Shown here: positions 15,771 to 24,779 of the stretch, piece after piece
How the letters are laid out: each line of letters starts with the position of its first letter
How positions within the stretch are numbered: position 1 is the first letter of the stretch
From: RPQJ01 sp046347155
Lineage (GTDB): Bacteria; Pseudomonadota; Gammaproteobacteria; Steroidobacterales; Steroidobacteraceae
Assembly (NCBI GenBank): GCA_046347155.1
Contig: JAXMGT010000002.1
Coordinates: forward strand, 62,001-126,000
DNA: 64,000 nucleotides
Direction of reading: 5' to 3'
Made by a program: the position numbers and the translations under genes
The notes under the pieces: generated by a model
The model's database searches: none
Told to the model about the DNA's origin: nothing
What the model saw: only the letters and a program-made list of their open reading frames with translations

Positions 15771-17159
15771 GTGACGACAGCATTGTTCGACATCGCCGCC
15801 GACCTCGACACACCGGTGTCGGCCTACCTGAAATTGAAGCCGTTCCGGCCCCGCTTCCTGCTCGAGAGCGTGGAGGGCGGCGAGCGGCTGGCGCGCTACT
15901 CGTTCATCGGCTTCGGCGAGTGCCTCGAGGTGCGACTCGACCGGAACGGGCTCGCGATCGGCGGCGAGCGGTCCCCCCGGCCCACGGACCAGGCCGGGCT
16001 GCTCGCCGCGCTGCGCCGCGCGCTCGCGGCCGCGCCGCGCCCTGAGCAGGTCGACCGCGGTTTCCCGCTGCTCGGCGGGCTCGTCGGTGCCGCGAGCTAC
16101 GACCTCGTGCGCTACTTCGAGCGGCTGCCCGAGACGGCCCGGGTCGACGACGACTGCCCGGACGCCCATTACGTGGCGCCGCGCTCGCTGCTCGTGTTCG
16201 ACCACCTGACGCGCCGAGCGGCGCTGCTGCACGCGGGCCCGGAGGCCGAGCGCGTGTCGCTCCGGCGCGAAGTCGTGCGCGCGCTGCGCGGCGGGCTGCC
16301 CGGCCCCGCCTGGACTCCGAAGTTCGGTCCGCCCGAGGCGAGCCTGACCGAGGACGAGTTCCTCGATCGCGTGGCGCGGACGAAGGAGTACATCGCCTCC
16401 GGCGACGTCTACCAGCTCGTGCTCTCGGTGCGATTCGGCGGGTCGTGCGACGTGGACCCGTTCGAGGCCTACCGCGCGCTCCGGCTGCTGAACCCGTCGC
16501 CATACCTCTACTACTGCGAACTCGGTGACCGCACCGTGGTCGGCTCCTCGCCCGAGGCACTCGTGAAGCTGAACGGCCGCGACGCCGAGATGCGCCCGAT
16601 CGCCGGCACGCGGCCCCGTGGTCGCGACCCGGCCGAGGACGTGGCGCTCGAGTCGGAACTGCTCGCCGATCCGAAGGAGAATGCCGAACACGTGATGCTC
16701 GTGGACCTCGCGCGCAACGACCTCGGCCGGGTCGCGACCGCGGGCTCGGTGCACGTGCACCCCTACCGATCGATCGAGCGCTACAGCCACGTGATGCACA
16801 TCGTGAGCGGCGTGCGCGGCGAACTCGCGCCGGGCCGGGACGCGTTCGACCTCTTCGCCGCGGCGTTCCCGGCCGGCACGCTGGTCGGCGCACCGAAGGT
16901 GCGCGCGATGGAGATCATCGACGAGCTCGAGCCCGTGCGGCGTGGCTTCTACGGCGGCACCGTCGGATACTTCGGCCACGGTGGCGACATGGACCAGGCG
17001 ATCGCGATCCGCACGATGGTGTTCCACGGGGACCGCTACAGCTTCCAGGCCGGTGCCGGCATCGTCGCGGACAGCGTGCCCGAGGCCGAGTACCGCGAGG
17101 TGCTGGCGAAGAGCGCCGTGCTGCGGCGGGCCATCGAACTCGCGAAGGAGGGACTGTGA
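15771..17159 (+). CDS. trpE: Anthranilate synthase component I
   Basis: 462 residues; the chorismate-binding subunit that forms anthranilate with TrpG-supplied ammonia. The tryptophan feedback motif LLES (residues 30-33) is intact, so allosteric inhibition by Trp is expected. The chorismate-binding block is complete, from YQLVLSVRF through PIAGTRPRGRDPAEDVALE, HVMLVDLARNDLGRV, and FPAGTLVGAPKVRAMEIIDELEP to the final QAGAGIVADSVPE. The GTG at 15771, preceded by AGAGGAA, was chosen because it lies downstream of the attenuator; upstream in-frame starts would fall within the terminator. Its stop overlaps the trpG start (TGATG). Confidence 0.97.
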   Translation: MTTALFDIAADLDTPVSAYLKLKPFRPRFLLESVEGGERLARYSFIGFGECLEVRLDRNGLAIGGERSPRPTDQAGLLAALRRALAAAPRPEQVDRGFPLLGGLVGAASYDLVRYFERLPETARVDDDCPDAHYVAPRSLLVFDHLTRRAALLHAGPEAERVSLRREVVRALRGGLPGPAWTPKFGPPEASLTEDEFLDRVARTKEYIASGDVYQLVLSVRFGGSCDVDPFEAYRALRLLNPSPYLYYCELGDRTVVGSSPEALVKLNGRDAEMRPIAGTRPRGRDPAEDVALESELLADPKENAEHVMLVDLARNDLGRVATAGSVHVHPYRSIERYSHVMHIVSGVRGELAPGRDAFDLFAAAFPAGTLVGAPKVRAMEIIDELEPVRRGFYGGTVGYFGHGGDMDQAIAIRTMVFHGDRYSFQAGAGIVADSVPEAEYREVLAKSAVLRRAIELAKEGL

Positions 17160-17770
17160 TGGACCAGCCCCGCCTGCTGCTCGTCGACAACTACGACAGC
17201 TTCACCTACAACCTCGTGCAGGCCTTCCTGGTGCTCGGCGCCGACGTGCTGGTGCACCGCAACGACGCGATCACCGTCGACGAGGCGCTCGCGCTCGCGC
17301 CCACGCACCTGTGCATCTCGCCCGGGCCCGGCACGCCGCACGACGCGGGCGTCTCGATGGAGATGATCCGCGCGTTCGCGGGCCGCATCCCGGTGTTCGG
17401 CGTGTGCCTCGGGCACCAGTCCATCGTCGAGGCGATGGGCGGGCAGGTCGTGCGCGCGGGCCGGCTGATGCACGGCAAGGTCTCGATGGTCGAGCACGAC
17501 GGCCGCGGCATCCTGGCCGGGCTCCCGCAGCCGTTCCAGGCCGGCCGCTACCACTCGCTGATCGCGAAGCCCGAGTCGCTGCCCGCGGTGCTCGAGGTGT
17601 CCGCGCGCACGGCCGAGGGCGAGATCATGGCCGTGCGCCACCGCGAGTACACGGTCGAAGGCGTGCAGTTCCACCCGGAGAGCGTGCTGACGCCCGAGGG
17701 TCCGACGCTGATGGCGAACTTCCTCGCGCTCGAGGGCGGCCGGCGCGCGCCGGGGGCCGTCGGTGGCTGA
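17159..17770 (+). CDS. trpG: Anthranilate synthase component II (glutamine amidotransferase)
   Basis: A 203-residue class I amidotransferase that hydrolyses glutamine and channels ammonia to TrpE. The oxyanion loop SPGPGTP, the nucleophile Cys83 (GVCLGHQ) and the His-x-Glu pair (VQFHPES) complete the triad. It is a stand-alone subunit, not fused to TrpE or TrpD. A GTG one codon upstream (17156) is an alternative start. Confidence 0.97.
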   Translation: MDQPRLLLVDNYDSFTYNLVQAFLVLGADVLVHRNDAITVDEALALAPTHLCISPGPGTPHDAGVSMEMIRAFAGRIPVFGVCLGHQSIVEAMGGQVVRAGRLMHGKVSMVEHDGRGILAGLPQPFQAGRYHSLIAKPESLPAVLEVSARTAEGEIMAVRHREYTVEGVQFHPESVLTPEGPTLMANFLALEGGRRAPGAVGG

Positions 17771-18800
17771 GATGCGCGTGGTGCTCGAGCGACTGCTCGA
17801 ACGCGAGGACCTCGACGAGGCCGGCGCGGGCGACGTGCTCCGTGCGCTCGCGGGCGGCGAAGTGCCGGCCGCGATGGCCGGCGCGCTGCTCGCGGCGCTG
17901 CGTGCGAAGGGCGTCGTGCCGGTCGAGGTGCGCGGCTTCGCGTCCTCGATGCGCGCACTCGCGCGCCGGCCCGAGTTGCCCGCCACCGCGCCCGCGGTGG
18001 ACGTCGTCGGCACCGGCGGCGACGCGTCGGGCAGCTACAACCTCTCGACCGGCGCGGCATTGCTCGTCGCAGCGATGGGCCAGCCGGTCGTGAAGCACGG
18101 CAACCGCTCGGTCTCGAGCCGCTCGGGCAGCGCGGACCTGCTCGAGGCGCTCGGGCTGCCGCTGCCGCTCGACGAACGGGGCGCCGGCGAGTGCCTCGCG
18201 GCCACCGGCTTCACGTTCCTGTTCGCGCCGCACTACCACCCGGCGATGAAGGCGATCGCGCCGGTCCGGCGCGACCTCGGTGTGCGCACCGTGTTCAACC
18301 TGCTCGGGCCGCTGACGAATCCGGCCGAGCCGCCGTACGGACTCATCGGGGCGCACAGCCCGGCGACCGCGCGGCTGATGGCCGAGACCCTCGCGGGACT
18401 GCCGATCGAGCGCGTGTTCGTCGTCCACGGCGAGGCCGGTTGGGACGAGGCCACGCCGGTCGGGCCGTTCGAGCTCTACGACGTGCGGCCCGGCCGCGTC
18501 GCACGGGAAATCCGCGATCCGCTGCACTACGGACTCGCGCGCTGCACGGCGACCGACCTCGCAGGCGGCGAACCGGCAGAGAACGCCGCCGCGCTGCGAG
18601 CCGTGTTCGAGGGCCGCGACCGCGGCGCGCACCGCGCGGCGCTGCTGCTGAACGCGGCGCTCGTGCTGGAGGTCACCGGTCGAGTCCCGTCGACGGTCGC
18701 GGGCCTCGAGGCCGCGGCGGCCGCGATCGACGGCGGCGCGGCCGCGGACCTGCTCCGGCGTCTCGCCGCGTTCGGCCGCGACCGGGCGCGGGCCGGCTGA
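17763..18800 (+). CDS. trpD: Anthranilate phosphoribosyltransferase
   Basis: A 345-residue type III phosphoribosyltransferase: anthranilate + PRPP to phosphoribosyl-anthranilate. The PRPP loop DVVGTGGDASGSYNLSTGAAL and the KHGNRSVSSRSGSADLLEALG metal/PRPP segment are both intact. So is HHPAMK-like HYHPAMKAIAPVRRDLGVRTVFNLLGPLTNPA. The GTG at 17763 overlaps trpG by 8 bp; an ATG at 17772 would shorten it by three residues. Confidence 0.96.
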   Translation: MAEMRVVLERLLEREDLDEAGAGDVLRALAGGEVPAAMAGALLAALRAKGVVPVEVRGFASSMRALARRPELPATAPAVDVVGTGGDASGSYNLSTGAALLVAAMGQPVVKHGNRSVSSRSGSADLLEALGLPLPLDERGAGECLAATGFTFLFAPHYHPAMKAIAPVRRDLGVRTVFNLLGPLTNPAEPPYGLIGAHSPATARLMAETLAGLPIERVFVVHGEAGWDEATPVGPFELYDVRPGRVAREIRDPLHYGLARCTATDLAGGEPAENAAALRAVFEGRDRGAHRAALLLNAALVLEVTGRVPSTVAGLEAAAAAIDGGAAADLLRRLAAFGRDRARAG

Positions 18801-18822
18801 GCCGCGGGTTTCCGGATCGCAC

Positions 18823-19656
18823 ATGGGTCTGCTCACCGACATGGTCCACTCGAGCACCGCGCGCGTCGCGGCCGCGCGCGCACGCGTGCCCGACGCCGCA
18901 TTGCGCGAGGTCGCGCTCGCGCGCCCGGCCCCGCCGCAGCTCTCGCTCGCGCCGGGCGGGTTCGACGTGATCGCCGAACTGAAACTCCGCTCGCCGTCGA
19001 TGGGCGACCTTTCTGCAGCGACCGGCGACCCGCTCGAGCGGCTCGCGGGTTACGCCGCCGGTGGCGCCGCCGTGTGCTCGATCCTGACCGAGCCCACGCG
19101 CTTCGACGGCGAACTCGCGCACCTCGAACGCGCGGCATCGGTGCTTGCGCCGCTCGGCGTGCCGGCGATGCGGAAGGATTTCCTCGTCGATCCCTACCAG
19201 CTCCTCGAGGCCCGTGCCGCGGGCGCCTCGGGCGTGTTGCTGATCGTCCGGATGCTGGAGCGCGAGCGGCTCGCGGCAATGCTCGACACGGCCGCCGCAC
19301 TGGAACTCTTCGTGCTGCTCGAGGCCTTCGACGCGGGCGACCTCGCGGTGGCCCGCGAAATTGCCGGGGCTCGCGCGGGCGTGGACGAGCAGGTGCTCCT
19401 GGGCCTCAATTGCCGCGACCTCGAGACGCTGGCCATCGATCCGGCGCGGTTCGAGCGGCTGCGCGACGCGCTCCCGGAGCGCTGGCCGGCCGTCGCCGAG
19501 AGCGGCGTGCAATCGGCCGGGGACGCGGCGCACGTCGCCGCGCTCGGCTACCGGCTCGCGCTCGTGGGGACGAGCCTGATGCAGCGCGCCGACGCGGCCG
19601 GTGCCGTGCGCGAACTCGTCGAAGCGGGTCGCGACGCCGCGGGAGCACGCCGTTGA
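18823..19656 (+). CDS. trpC: Indole-3-glycerol-phosphate synthase
   Basis: A 277-residue TIM barrel that decarboxylates and closes the ring of CdRP to indole-3-glycerol phosphate. Key positions are recognisable though divergent: AELKLRSPSMG (catalytic Glu and Lys), RKDFLVDPYQLLEARAAGA, LLGLNCRDLETL and AESGVQS. It is monofunctional, not fused to TrpF. The 22-bp gap from trpD is the largest inside the operon. Confidence 0.95.
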   Translation: MGLLTDMVHSSTARVAAARARVPDAALREVALARPAPPQLSLAPGGFDVIAELKLRSPSMGDLSAATGDPLERLAGYAAGGAAVCSILTEPTRFDGELAHLERAASVLAPLGVPAMRKDFLVDPYQLLEARAAGASGVLLIVRMLERERLAAMLDTAAALELFVLLEAFDAGDLAVAREIAGARAGVDEQVLLGLNCRDLETLAIDPARFERLRDALPERWPAVAESGVQSAGDAAHVAALGYRLALVGTSLMQRADAAGAVRELVEAGRDAAGARR

Positions 19657-20273
19657 GCCGGCTCTGGATCAAGGTATGCGGGCTCGGCACGCGCGAGGCC
19701 GTCGAGGCTGCCGTCGAGGCGGGCGCCGACGCGGTGGGCTTCGTGTTCCACCCGGCGTCCCCGCGACATCTCACGCTCGACCAGGCCCGCGCACTCGCGG
19801 TGCACGTGCCCGCGGGCGTCGCGCGGGTCGCGGTGTTCCTGCGGCCCGCGCCCGAGGTGGTCGCCGACGTCGTGCGCGGACTCGCGCCCGACCTCGTGCA
19901 GGTGGACGCCGATGCGGTCGAAGGCCTCGGGCTGCCGGCCGGGCAGGCCGTCCTGCCCGTCGTCCGCGACGGCGAGTCGCCGGCGAGGTGGCCCGAACGA
20001 CTGCTCTACGAAGGCGCGCGCAGCGGCACGGGCGAGCGCGCCGACTGGTCGCGTGCGGCCGGGATCGCGCGCCACGCGTCGCTCGTGCTCGCGGGCGGGC
20101 TCGACGCGTCGAACGTCGGAGACGCCGTGCGCGCCGTCCGCCCGTCCGGCGTGGACGTGAGCTCGGGCGTCGAGCGTACCCGTGGCCTGAAGGACCCGTT
20201 GATGATCCGCCAATTCGTCGAGGCCGCCCGCGCCGCGGAGCGCCGCCTCGCCGCCGAGGAGCAACGCCGATGA
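19653..20273 (+). CDS. trpF: Phosphoribosylanthranilate isomerase
   Basis: A 206-residue TIM barrel catalysing the Amadori rearrangement of PRA to CdRP. The catalytic Cys is in the N-terminal motif (LWIKVCGLGTREAVEAAVEAGADAVGF in part), and the C-terminal phosphate-binding VLAGGLDASNV and GVDVSSGVERTRGLKD are intact. The start is an unusual TTG at 19653 that overlaps the trpC stop (TTGA). No ATG or GTG near it would keep the family N-terminus, so translation is probably coupled to trpC. Confidence 0.93.
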   Translation: MSRLWIKVCGLGTREAVEAAVEAGADAVGFVFHPASPRHLTLDQARALAVHVPAGVARVAVFLRPAPEVVADVVRGLAPDLVQVDADAVEGLGLPAGQAVLPVVRDGESPARWPERLLYEGARSGTGERADWSRAAGIARHASLVLAGGLDASNVGDAVRAVRPSGVDVSSGVERTRGLKDPLMIRQFVEAARAAERRLAAEEQRR

Positions 20274-21514
20274 GAATCGAGTCACTGACGCTGGACCGCG
20301 AGGCGCTGCTCGCGCAGGCGCTGGCCGGTGCGTTTCCCGACGCCCGCGGCCGCTACGGCCCGTTCGGCGGTCGCTACGTGCCCGAGACGCTGGTGCCGGC
20401 GCTCGACCGGCTCGAGGCCGGCGTGCGCGACATCCTGCCAGACCCGGCGTTCCGCGCCGAGCTGGAATCGGAACTGCGCACCTGGGTCGGCCGGCCGACG
20501 CCGCTCACGCATGCGCGCACGTTGTCGCGGCGCTGGGGCGCCGAGGTGTGGCTCAAGCGCGAGGACCTCGCGCACACGGGCGCGCACAAGATCAACAACG
20601 CGATCGGCCAGGCGCTGCTCGCGCGGCGACTCGGCGCGAAGCGCATCGTCGCCGAGACGGGCGCGGGCCAGCACGGCGTCGCCTCGGCCGCGGCCTGCGC
20701 GCGGCTCGGCCTGCCTTGCACGGTCTACATGGGGTCGGTGGACATGGAGCGGCAGGCGCCAAACGTCGGGCGCATGAAGCTGCTCGGCGCCGAGGTCGTG
20801 CCGGTCACCGGCGGCGACCAGACGCTGCGCGCGGCGATCGACGAGGCGCTGCGCGACTGGGTGTCCGACCCGAACGGCACGTACTACCTGCTCGGCTCGG
20901 CGGTCGGGCCGCACCCGTACCCGTACCTGGTGCGCGAGTTCCAGTCGGTGATCGGCGTCGAGGCGCGGGCCCAGATGCTCGCGCAGGCAGGCGCGCTGCC
21001 CGATGCGGTGATCGCCTGCGTGGGCGGCGGGTCGAACGCGATCGGGCTCTTCCACCCGTTCGTCGGCGACCGCGCCGTCAGGATCGTCGGGTTCGAGGCC
21101 GGCGGCGCGGGCACCGGGCTCGGGCAGAACGCGGCGTCGATCGCCTACGGCCGGCCCGGCGTGCTGCAGGGCTCGTACTCGCTGCTGCTGCAGGACGAGC
21201 ACGGCCAGGTGCAGGAGACGCAGTCGATCTCGGCGGGGCTCGACTACCCGGGCGTCGGCCCCGAGCACGCGCTGCTCGCGGCCGCCGGGCGCGTCGACTA
21301 CCAGGCGGCCGGCGACGACGAGTCGCTCGAGGCGCTGGCCGAGTGCTGCGCCTGCGAGGGCATCCTGCCCGCGATCGAGAGCGCGCACGCGTTCGCAGGC
21401 GCAAAGCGCTGGGCGCGCGACAACCCCGGCGCGCGGATCCTGATCGGGCTCTCGGGCCGCGGCGACAAGGACATGCCGACGCTGCAGCGCACGCTGCTCG
21501 AGGGGAAGCTGTGA
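20270..21514 (+). CDS. trpB: Tryptophan synthase beta chain
   Basis: A 414-residue PLP enzyme condensing indole and serine. The signature LKREDLAHTGAHKINNAIGQ contains the Schiff-base Lys; GAGQHGVA and the glycine-rich phosphate loop CVGGGSNAIG are intact. An N-terminal extension of about 25 residues precedes GRYGPFGGRYVPETL, typical of proteobacterial TrpB. Coupled to trpF by an ATGA overlap. Confidence 0.97.
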   Translation: MRIESLTLDREALLAQALAGAFPDARGRYGPFGGRYVPETLVPALDRLEAGVRDILPDPAFRAELESELRTWVGRPTPLTHARTLSRRWGAEVWLKREDLAHTGAHKINNAIGQALLARRLGAKRIVAETGAGQHGVASAAACARLGLPCTVYMGSVDMERQAPNVGRMKLLGAEVVPVTGGDQTLRAAIDEALRDWVSDPNGTYYLLGSAVGPHPYPYLVREFQSVIGVEARAQMLAQAGALPDAVIACVGGGSNAIGLFHPFVGDRAVRIVGFEAGGAGTGLGQNAASIAYGRPGVLQGSYSLLLQDEHGQVQETQSISAGLDYPGVGPEHALLAAAGRVDYQAAGDDESLEALAECCACEGILPAIESAHAFAGAKRWARDNPGARILIGLSGRGDKDMPTLQRTLLEGKL

Positions 21515-22287
21515 TGGGCGCGCCACGCGACACGATCAGCGCCGCGATCCGCGCCCGCGCGGCCGGCGGCCAGCCCGCGCTCGTCGGCTTCATGACGGCC
21601 GGGTTCCCGGACCGGGCGTCGTTCGCGCGCCACCTCGCCGCGATCGGCGGCGCCGCGGACGTCGTCGAGATCGGCGTGCCGTTCTCGGACCCGATGGCCG
21701 ACGGCATGACGATCCAGCGCGCGAGCCACGCCTCGCTCGCCGGCGGCTTCACGCTCACGTGGCTGCTCGAGGCGCTCGGCGCGCTGCCCGCGCGGCCTCG
21801 CGCGCCGCTGCTGCTCATGAGCTACCTGAACCCGCTGCTGTCGTACGGCCTCGCGCGCTTGCCCGAGGCGGCCGCGGCCGCCGGCGTCGCAGGGTTCATC
21901 ATCCCGGACCTCCCGTACGAGGAGAGCACCGACGTGCGCGCCGCGCTCGATCGGGTCGGACTCGCCCTCGTGCAGATGGTCACGCCGGTGACGCCGGCCG
22001 GGCGGATGAAGATGCTGTGCGAGGCGAGCCAGGGCTTCGTCTATGCGGTGACGATGACCGGCACGACCGGCAGGAGCGTCGCGGTGCCGGACGAAGTGCT
22101 CGCCTACATGGATCGCGTGCGCGCGGTGTCGCCGGTGCCCGTCTGCGCGGGCTTCGGCATCCGCAACCGGGAGCAGGTCGTCCGGATGACCGGACACGTC
22201 GACGGCGTCGTCGTGGGCTCCGCGCTCGTCGAGGTGCTCGAGCGCGGCGGGGATCCGGCCGCATTCCTCGGCGGCCTGCGCGGCTGA
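21514..22287 (+). CDS. trpA: Tryptophan synthase alpha chain
   Basis: A 257-residue TIM barrel cleaving indole-3-glycerol phosphate to indole, which is channelled to TrpB. Catalytic residues are in VVEIGVPFSDPMADG (Glu and Asp). Loop 6 (VTMTGTTG) and the phosphate site GFGIRNREQV and VVGSALV are present. The ATG overlaps the last base of the trpB stop. Seven consecutive trp genes without interruption is an ancestral-type whole-pathway operon. Confidence 0.97.
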   Translation: MGAPRDTISAAIRARAAGGQPALVGFMTAGFPDRASFARHLAAIGGAADVVEIGVPFSDPMADGMTIQRASHASLAGGFTLTWLLEALGALPARPRAPLLLMSYLNPLLSYGLARLPEAAAAAGVAGFIIPDLPYEESTDVRAALDRVGLALVQMVTPVTPAGRMKMLCEASQGFVYAVTMTGTTGRSVAVPDEVLAYMDRVRAVSPVPVCAGFGIRNREQVVRMTGHVDGVVVGSALVEVLERGGDPAAFLGGLRG

Positions 22288-22292
22288 TCCGG

Positions 22293-22847
22293 ATGGCGGC
22301 GCGCTCGATCGCGGTATTCTGCGGCAGCGCGCACGGCGTGGACCCGGCGCACGGCCGGGTCGCGCGGACGCTCGGCCACGAGATCGCGCGCCGCGGCTGG
22401 ACGCTGGTGTACGGCGGCGGCCGTGTCGGATTGATGGGCGAACTCGCCGACGCCGCACTCGAGGCCGGCGGGCCGGTGATCGGCGTGATCCCGAGGTTTC
22501 TCTACGACTGGGAGGTCGGTCACGACGGCCTCACCGAGCTCGAGATCGTCGCGACGCTCACGGAGCGGAAGGTCCGGATGGTGGACCTCGCCGACGCCTT
22601 CATCGCGCTGCCGGGCGGCATCGGCACGCTCGACGAACTGTTCGAGGTGCTGAGCTGGGTGCAGCTCGGGCTGGCGCGGAAGTCCTGCGTGCTCGTGGAC
22701 GTCGACGGGTACTACGCGCCACTCATCGAGTGGTTCGACCGGGCCGTCGAGGCGGGTTTCCTGAAGCCCGCGCACCGCGCGCTGCTCAGGGTCGCGACCG
22801 ATCCGGTCGCGGCGCTCGACGGGTTGCGGCAGGACCATCGGCGGTAG
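22293..22847 (+). CDS. LOG-family (TIGR00730) nucleotide phosphoribohydrolase-like protein
   Basis: A 184-residue Rossmann protein with the two LOG signatures, LVYGGGRVGLMG and LPGGIGTLDELFEVLSW (PGGxGT-E). Characterised members release adenine-type bases from nucleoside 5'-monophosphates (cytokinin-activating LOG; PpnN relatives). It starts only 5 bp after trpA, so it is probably co-transcribed with the trp operon, although no pathway link is evident. Its stop codon overlaps the first base of a perfect inverted repeat. Confidence 0.9.
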   Translation: MAARSIAVFCGSAHGVDPAHGRVARTLGHEIARRGWTLVYGGGRVGLMGELADAALEAGGPVIGVIPRFLYDWEVGHDGLTELEIVATLTERKVRMVDLADAFIALPGGIGTLDELFEVLSWVQLGLARKSCVLVDVDGYYAPLIEWFDRAVEAGFLKPAHRALLRVATDPVAALDGLRQDHRR

Positions 22848-22888
22848 GGGACATTCTCGATTTCCAGGTGGAAATCGAGAATGTCCCC
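22847..22888. repeat. Perfect 19-bp inverted repeat between convergent genes
   Basis: Arms GGGGACATTCTCGATTTCC and its exact reverse complement flank a 4-nt AGGT loop. It lies exactly between the LOG stop and the HD-protein stop. A 19-bp perfect stem could act as a bidirectional terminator, although neither side has a long T tract. Its shape also fits a REP-like or miniature mobile element of the kind mobilised by RAYT transposases; no transposase is in the window. Confidence 0.85.
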
Positions 22889-23887
22889 TCAGGCGGTGGT
22901 GACGGTCGACTTCAGGTGGTCGATCACGAGCGAGCGCACGTTCTGCAGCGGGTTCTTTTCCCACGTGAAGCAGGGCGGCTCGCGGCGCAGCAGCGACCAC
23001 CGACGGCTCTCGAGCACGAGCTTCAGGTAGCCGAGGTTCGCGTCGATCGCATCCATGTAGGGGTTGCGGCCGCCGAACAGCGGCTCGACGTAGCGGTACG
23101 CACCGCCGAACTCGCCGTCGAGCCGGGTGCGCATCGTCTCGGCCGCGAACGCCGGCGTCTTGCGCAGGATGTCGAGCCCCGACCCGTACATCACCTTCAG
23201 GCCGCCATCGTCGACCGGCGACACGGCGACCCCGCCCAGCACGAACTCGGCGTAGAGACGGTCCCGGCACTTTTCCAGGTAACAGCGGTCGGACATCTGC
23301 GCGATCATGTCCGCGGTGCCGAGCAGGTGACCGACGCGGCGGTCGCGCACGTCGTCGAGCCGGATCTGGTCGAACGGCACCTCGTAACCGGTGAAGTGCA
23401 CGATCTGCGACGCGACCGGCACCCACTCCGCCATGCCGATCGTGGGCAGGTAGCGCTCGAGGAAGCGCGCGCCGCGCCCGACGTGGGTGCGGGTGAACTC
23501 CGCGCCGTTGCGGTGGCGCGTGTCGTCGGTCTGGCGGATGTAGCCCGCGTCGTGGAACAGCGCGACGATCAGGCCGATCGTCGCGCGATCGGCGCCGAGC
23601 CGGTGTTCCGGTGCGTGGGCCTTTTCGTAGCCGGCGAGCAGTCGCGCCATCGCGAGCGTGTCGTCGAGCGAGTGCTGCAGGTCGTGGTAGACGGTGTCGC
23701 AGCCGAGGTAGCCCGGGAACTGCCCGGTGAACAGCCGCTCGAAGTCACCGAACGCCGTCGTCACGCGGTCGACCGGGGCACCGGGCCAGGCCTGCTGGAA
23801 GATTTCCTCGACCGCACGTCGCACCGCCGCGACCGAACTCACCTGCACGGTGTTCGTCACGTCGTAGTCGCTGCGCCGGTACCGCAT
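22889..23887 (-). CDS. HD-domain metal-dependent phosphohydrolase-like protein
   Basis: A 332-residue protein with an HD-type fold: DTVYHDLQHSLDDTLAMARLL provides the first His, ALFHDAGY the central His-Asp pair, and HFTGYEV a later His. The arrangement resembles the catalytic core of 3',5'-cyclic nucleotide phosphodiesterases, but the substrate is unknown. No signal peptide or transmembrane helix. The ATG at 23887 was preferred; a GTG two codons upstream is possible. It follows xthA by 118 bp on the same strand. Confidence 0.75.
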   Translation of the reverse strand: MRYRRSDYDVTNTVQVSSVAAVRRAVEEIFQQAWPGAPVDRVTTAFGDFERLFTGQFPGYLGCDTVYHDLQHSLDDTLAMARLLAGYEKAHAPEHRLGADRATIGLIVALFHDAGYIRQTDDTRHRNGAEFTRTHVGRGARFLERYLPTIGMAEWVPVASQIVHFTGYEVPFDQIRLDDVRDRRVGHLLGTADMIAQMSDRCYLEKCRDRLYAEFVLGGVAVSPVDDGGLKVMYGSGLDILRKTPAFAAETMRTRLDGEFGGAYRYVEPLFGGRNPYMDAIDANLGYLKLVLESRRWSLLRREPPCFTWEKNPLQNVRSLVIDHLKSTVTTA

Positions 23888-24005
23888 CGTCACTGCGTGT
23901 TCTTCTGCGCGCGCCCTGACGCGCCGGTCGGTGGATGCCGGCGAGTGTATGCCTTCCCGCGCCGAACGCCAGAGTAAAGAAAACCGACAGCCGCGCCGCG
24001 GACGC

Positions 24006-24779
24006 CTATATGTCAAACCTCGCGAGCACGGGCGCGTGGTCCGAGGGCCGCTCGAGGCGCCTCGGCTCGCGGTCGATGCGACTTTCCGCACACTTTCCGG
24101 CCAGTGCGGCACTCGCGAGGATCAGGTCGATTCTGAGACCTGCGTTGCGCCTGAACGCCATCATCCGGTAGTCCCACCACGAGTAGGACTTCTCCGGCTG
24201 CTCGAACAGCCGGAAACAGTCCCGGAGCCCGAGGGCCTCGATCGCCCGCAGCGCCGCTCGCTCGGGCTCGCTCACGTGCACGGAGCCTTCCCACGCCTTC
24301 GGGTCGTGCACGTCGCGGTCCTCGGGTGCGATGTTCCAGTCGCCGAGCACGACGAGGCCGGGGTGGCGCGCGAGTTCGGCCGCGAGGTAGGCGTGCAGCG
24401 CCTCGAGCCAGCCGAGCTTGTACGCATACTTCTCCGAGCCGACCTGCTGGCCGTTCGGCACGTAGACGTCGATCACGCGGACACCGGCGATCGTCGCGGC
24501 GAGCACCCGCTTCTGCTCGTCCTCGTAGCCCGGGATGCCGGCGACGACGTCGGCGCAGGGCGTGCGCGAAAGGATCGCGACGCCGTTGTACGTGCGCTGG
24601 CCGCTGTAGACGCAGTGCAGCCCGAGCGCCTCGATCTCGGCGCGCGGGAATCCGTCGTCCGGGATCTTCGTCTCCTGCAATGCGATCGCGTCGACCGGGT
24701 TCGCGGCGAGCCACTCCGTCAGGTGCGGCAGCCGGACCCTGAGCGAGTTCACGTTCCAGGTGGCGAGCGTCAGGCTCAT
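24006..24779 (-). CDS. xthA: Exodeoxyribonuclease III
   Basis: A 257-residue ExoIII/AP endonuclease for base-excision repair. Active-site motifs: ATWNVNSLR (Asn), LQETKIPDD (metal-binding Glu), VYVPNGQQ, LGDWNIAPEDRDV (Asp-x-Asn) and the terminal PSDHAPV (catalytic His). The ATG overlaps the prlC stop (ATGA), so the two are coupled. The longer open frame running back into prlC is not used. Confidence 0.95.
   Translation of the reverse strand: MSLTLATWNVNSLRVRLPHLTEWLAANPVDAIALQETKIPDDGFPRAEIEALGLHCVYSGQRTYNGVAILSRTPCADVVAGIPGYEDEQKRVLAATIAGVRVIDVYVPNGQQVGSEKYAYKLGWLEALHAYLAAELARHPGLVVLGDWNIAPEDRDVHDPKAWEGSVHVSEPERAALRAIEALGLRDCFRLFEQPEKSYSWWDYRMMAFRRNAGLRIDLILASAALAGKCAESRIDREPRRLERPSDHAPVLARFDI

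Noticed and set aside
18823..19656. IGPS as a decayed enzyme because several motifs differ from E. coli
   Set aside because: Catalytic Glu and Lys and the phosphate-binding segments are kept, and the altered Asn position in LNCRDL also varies in other functional IGPS enzymes.
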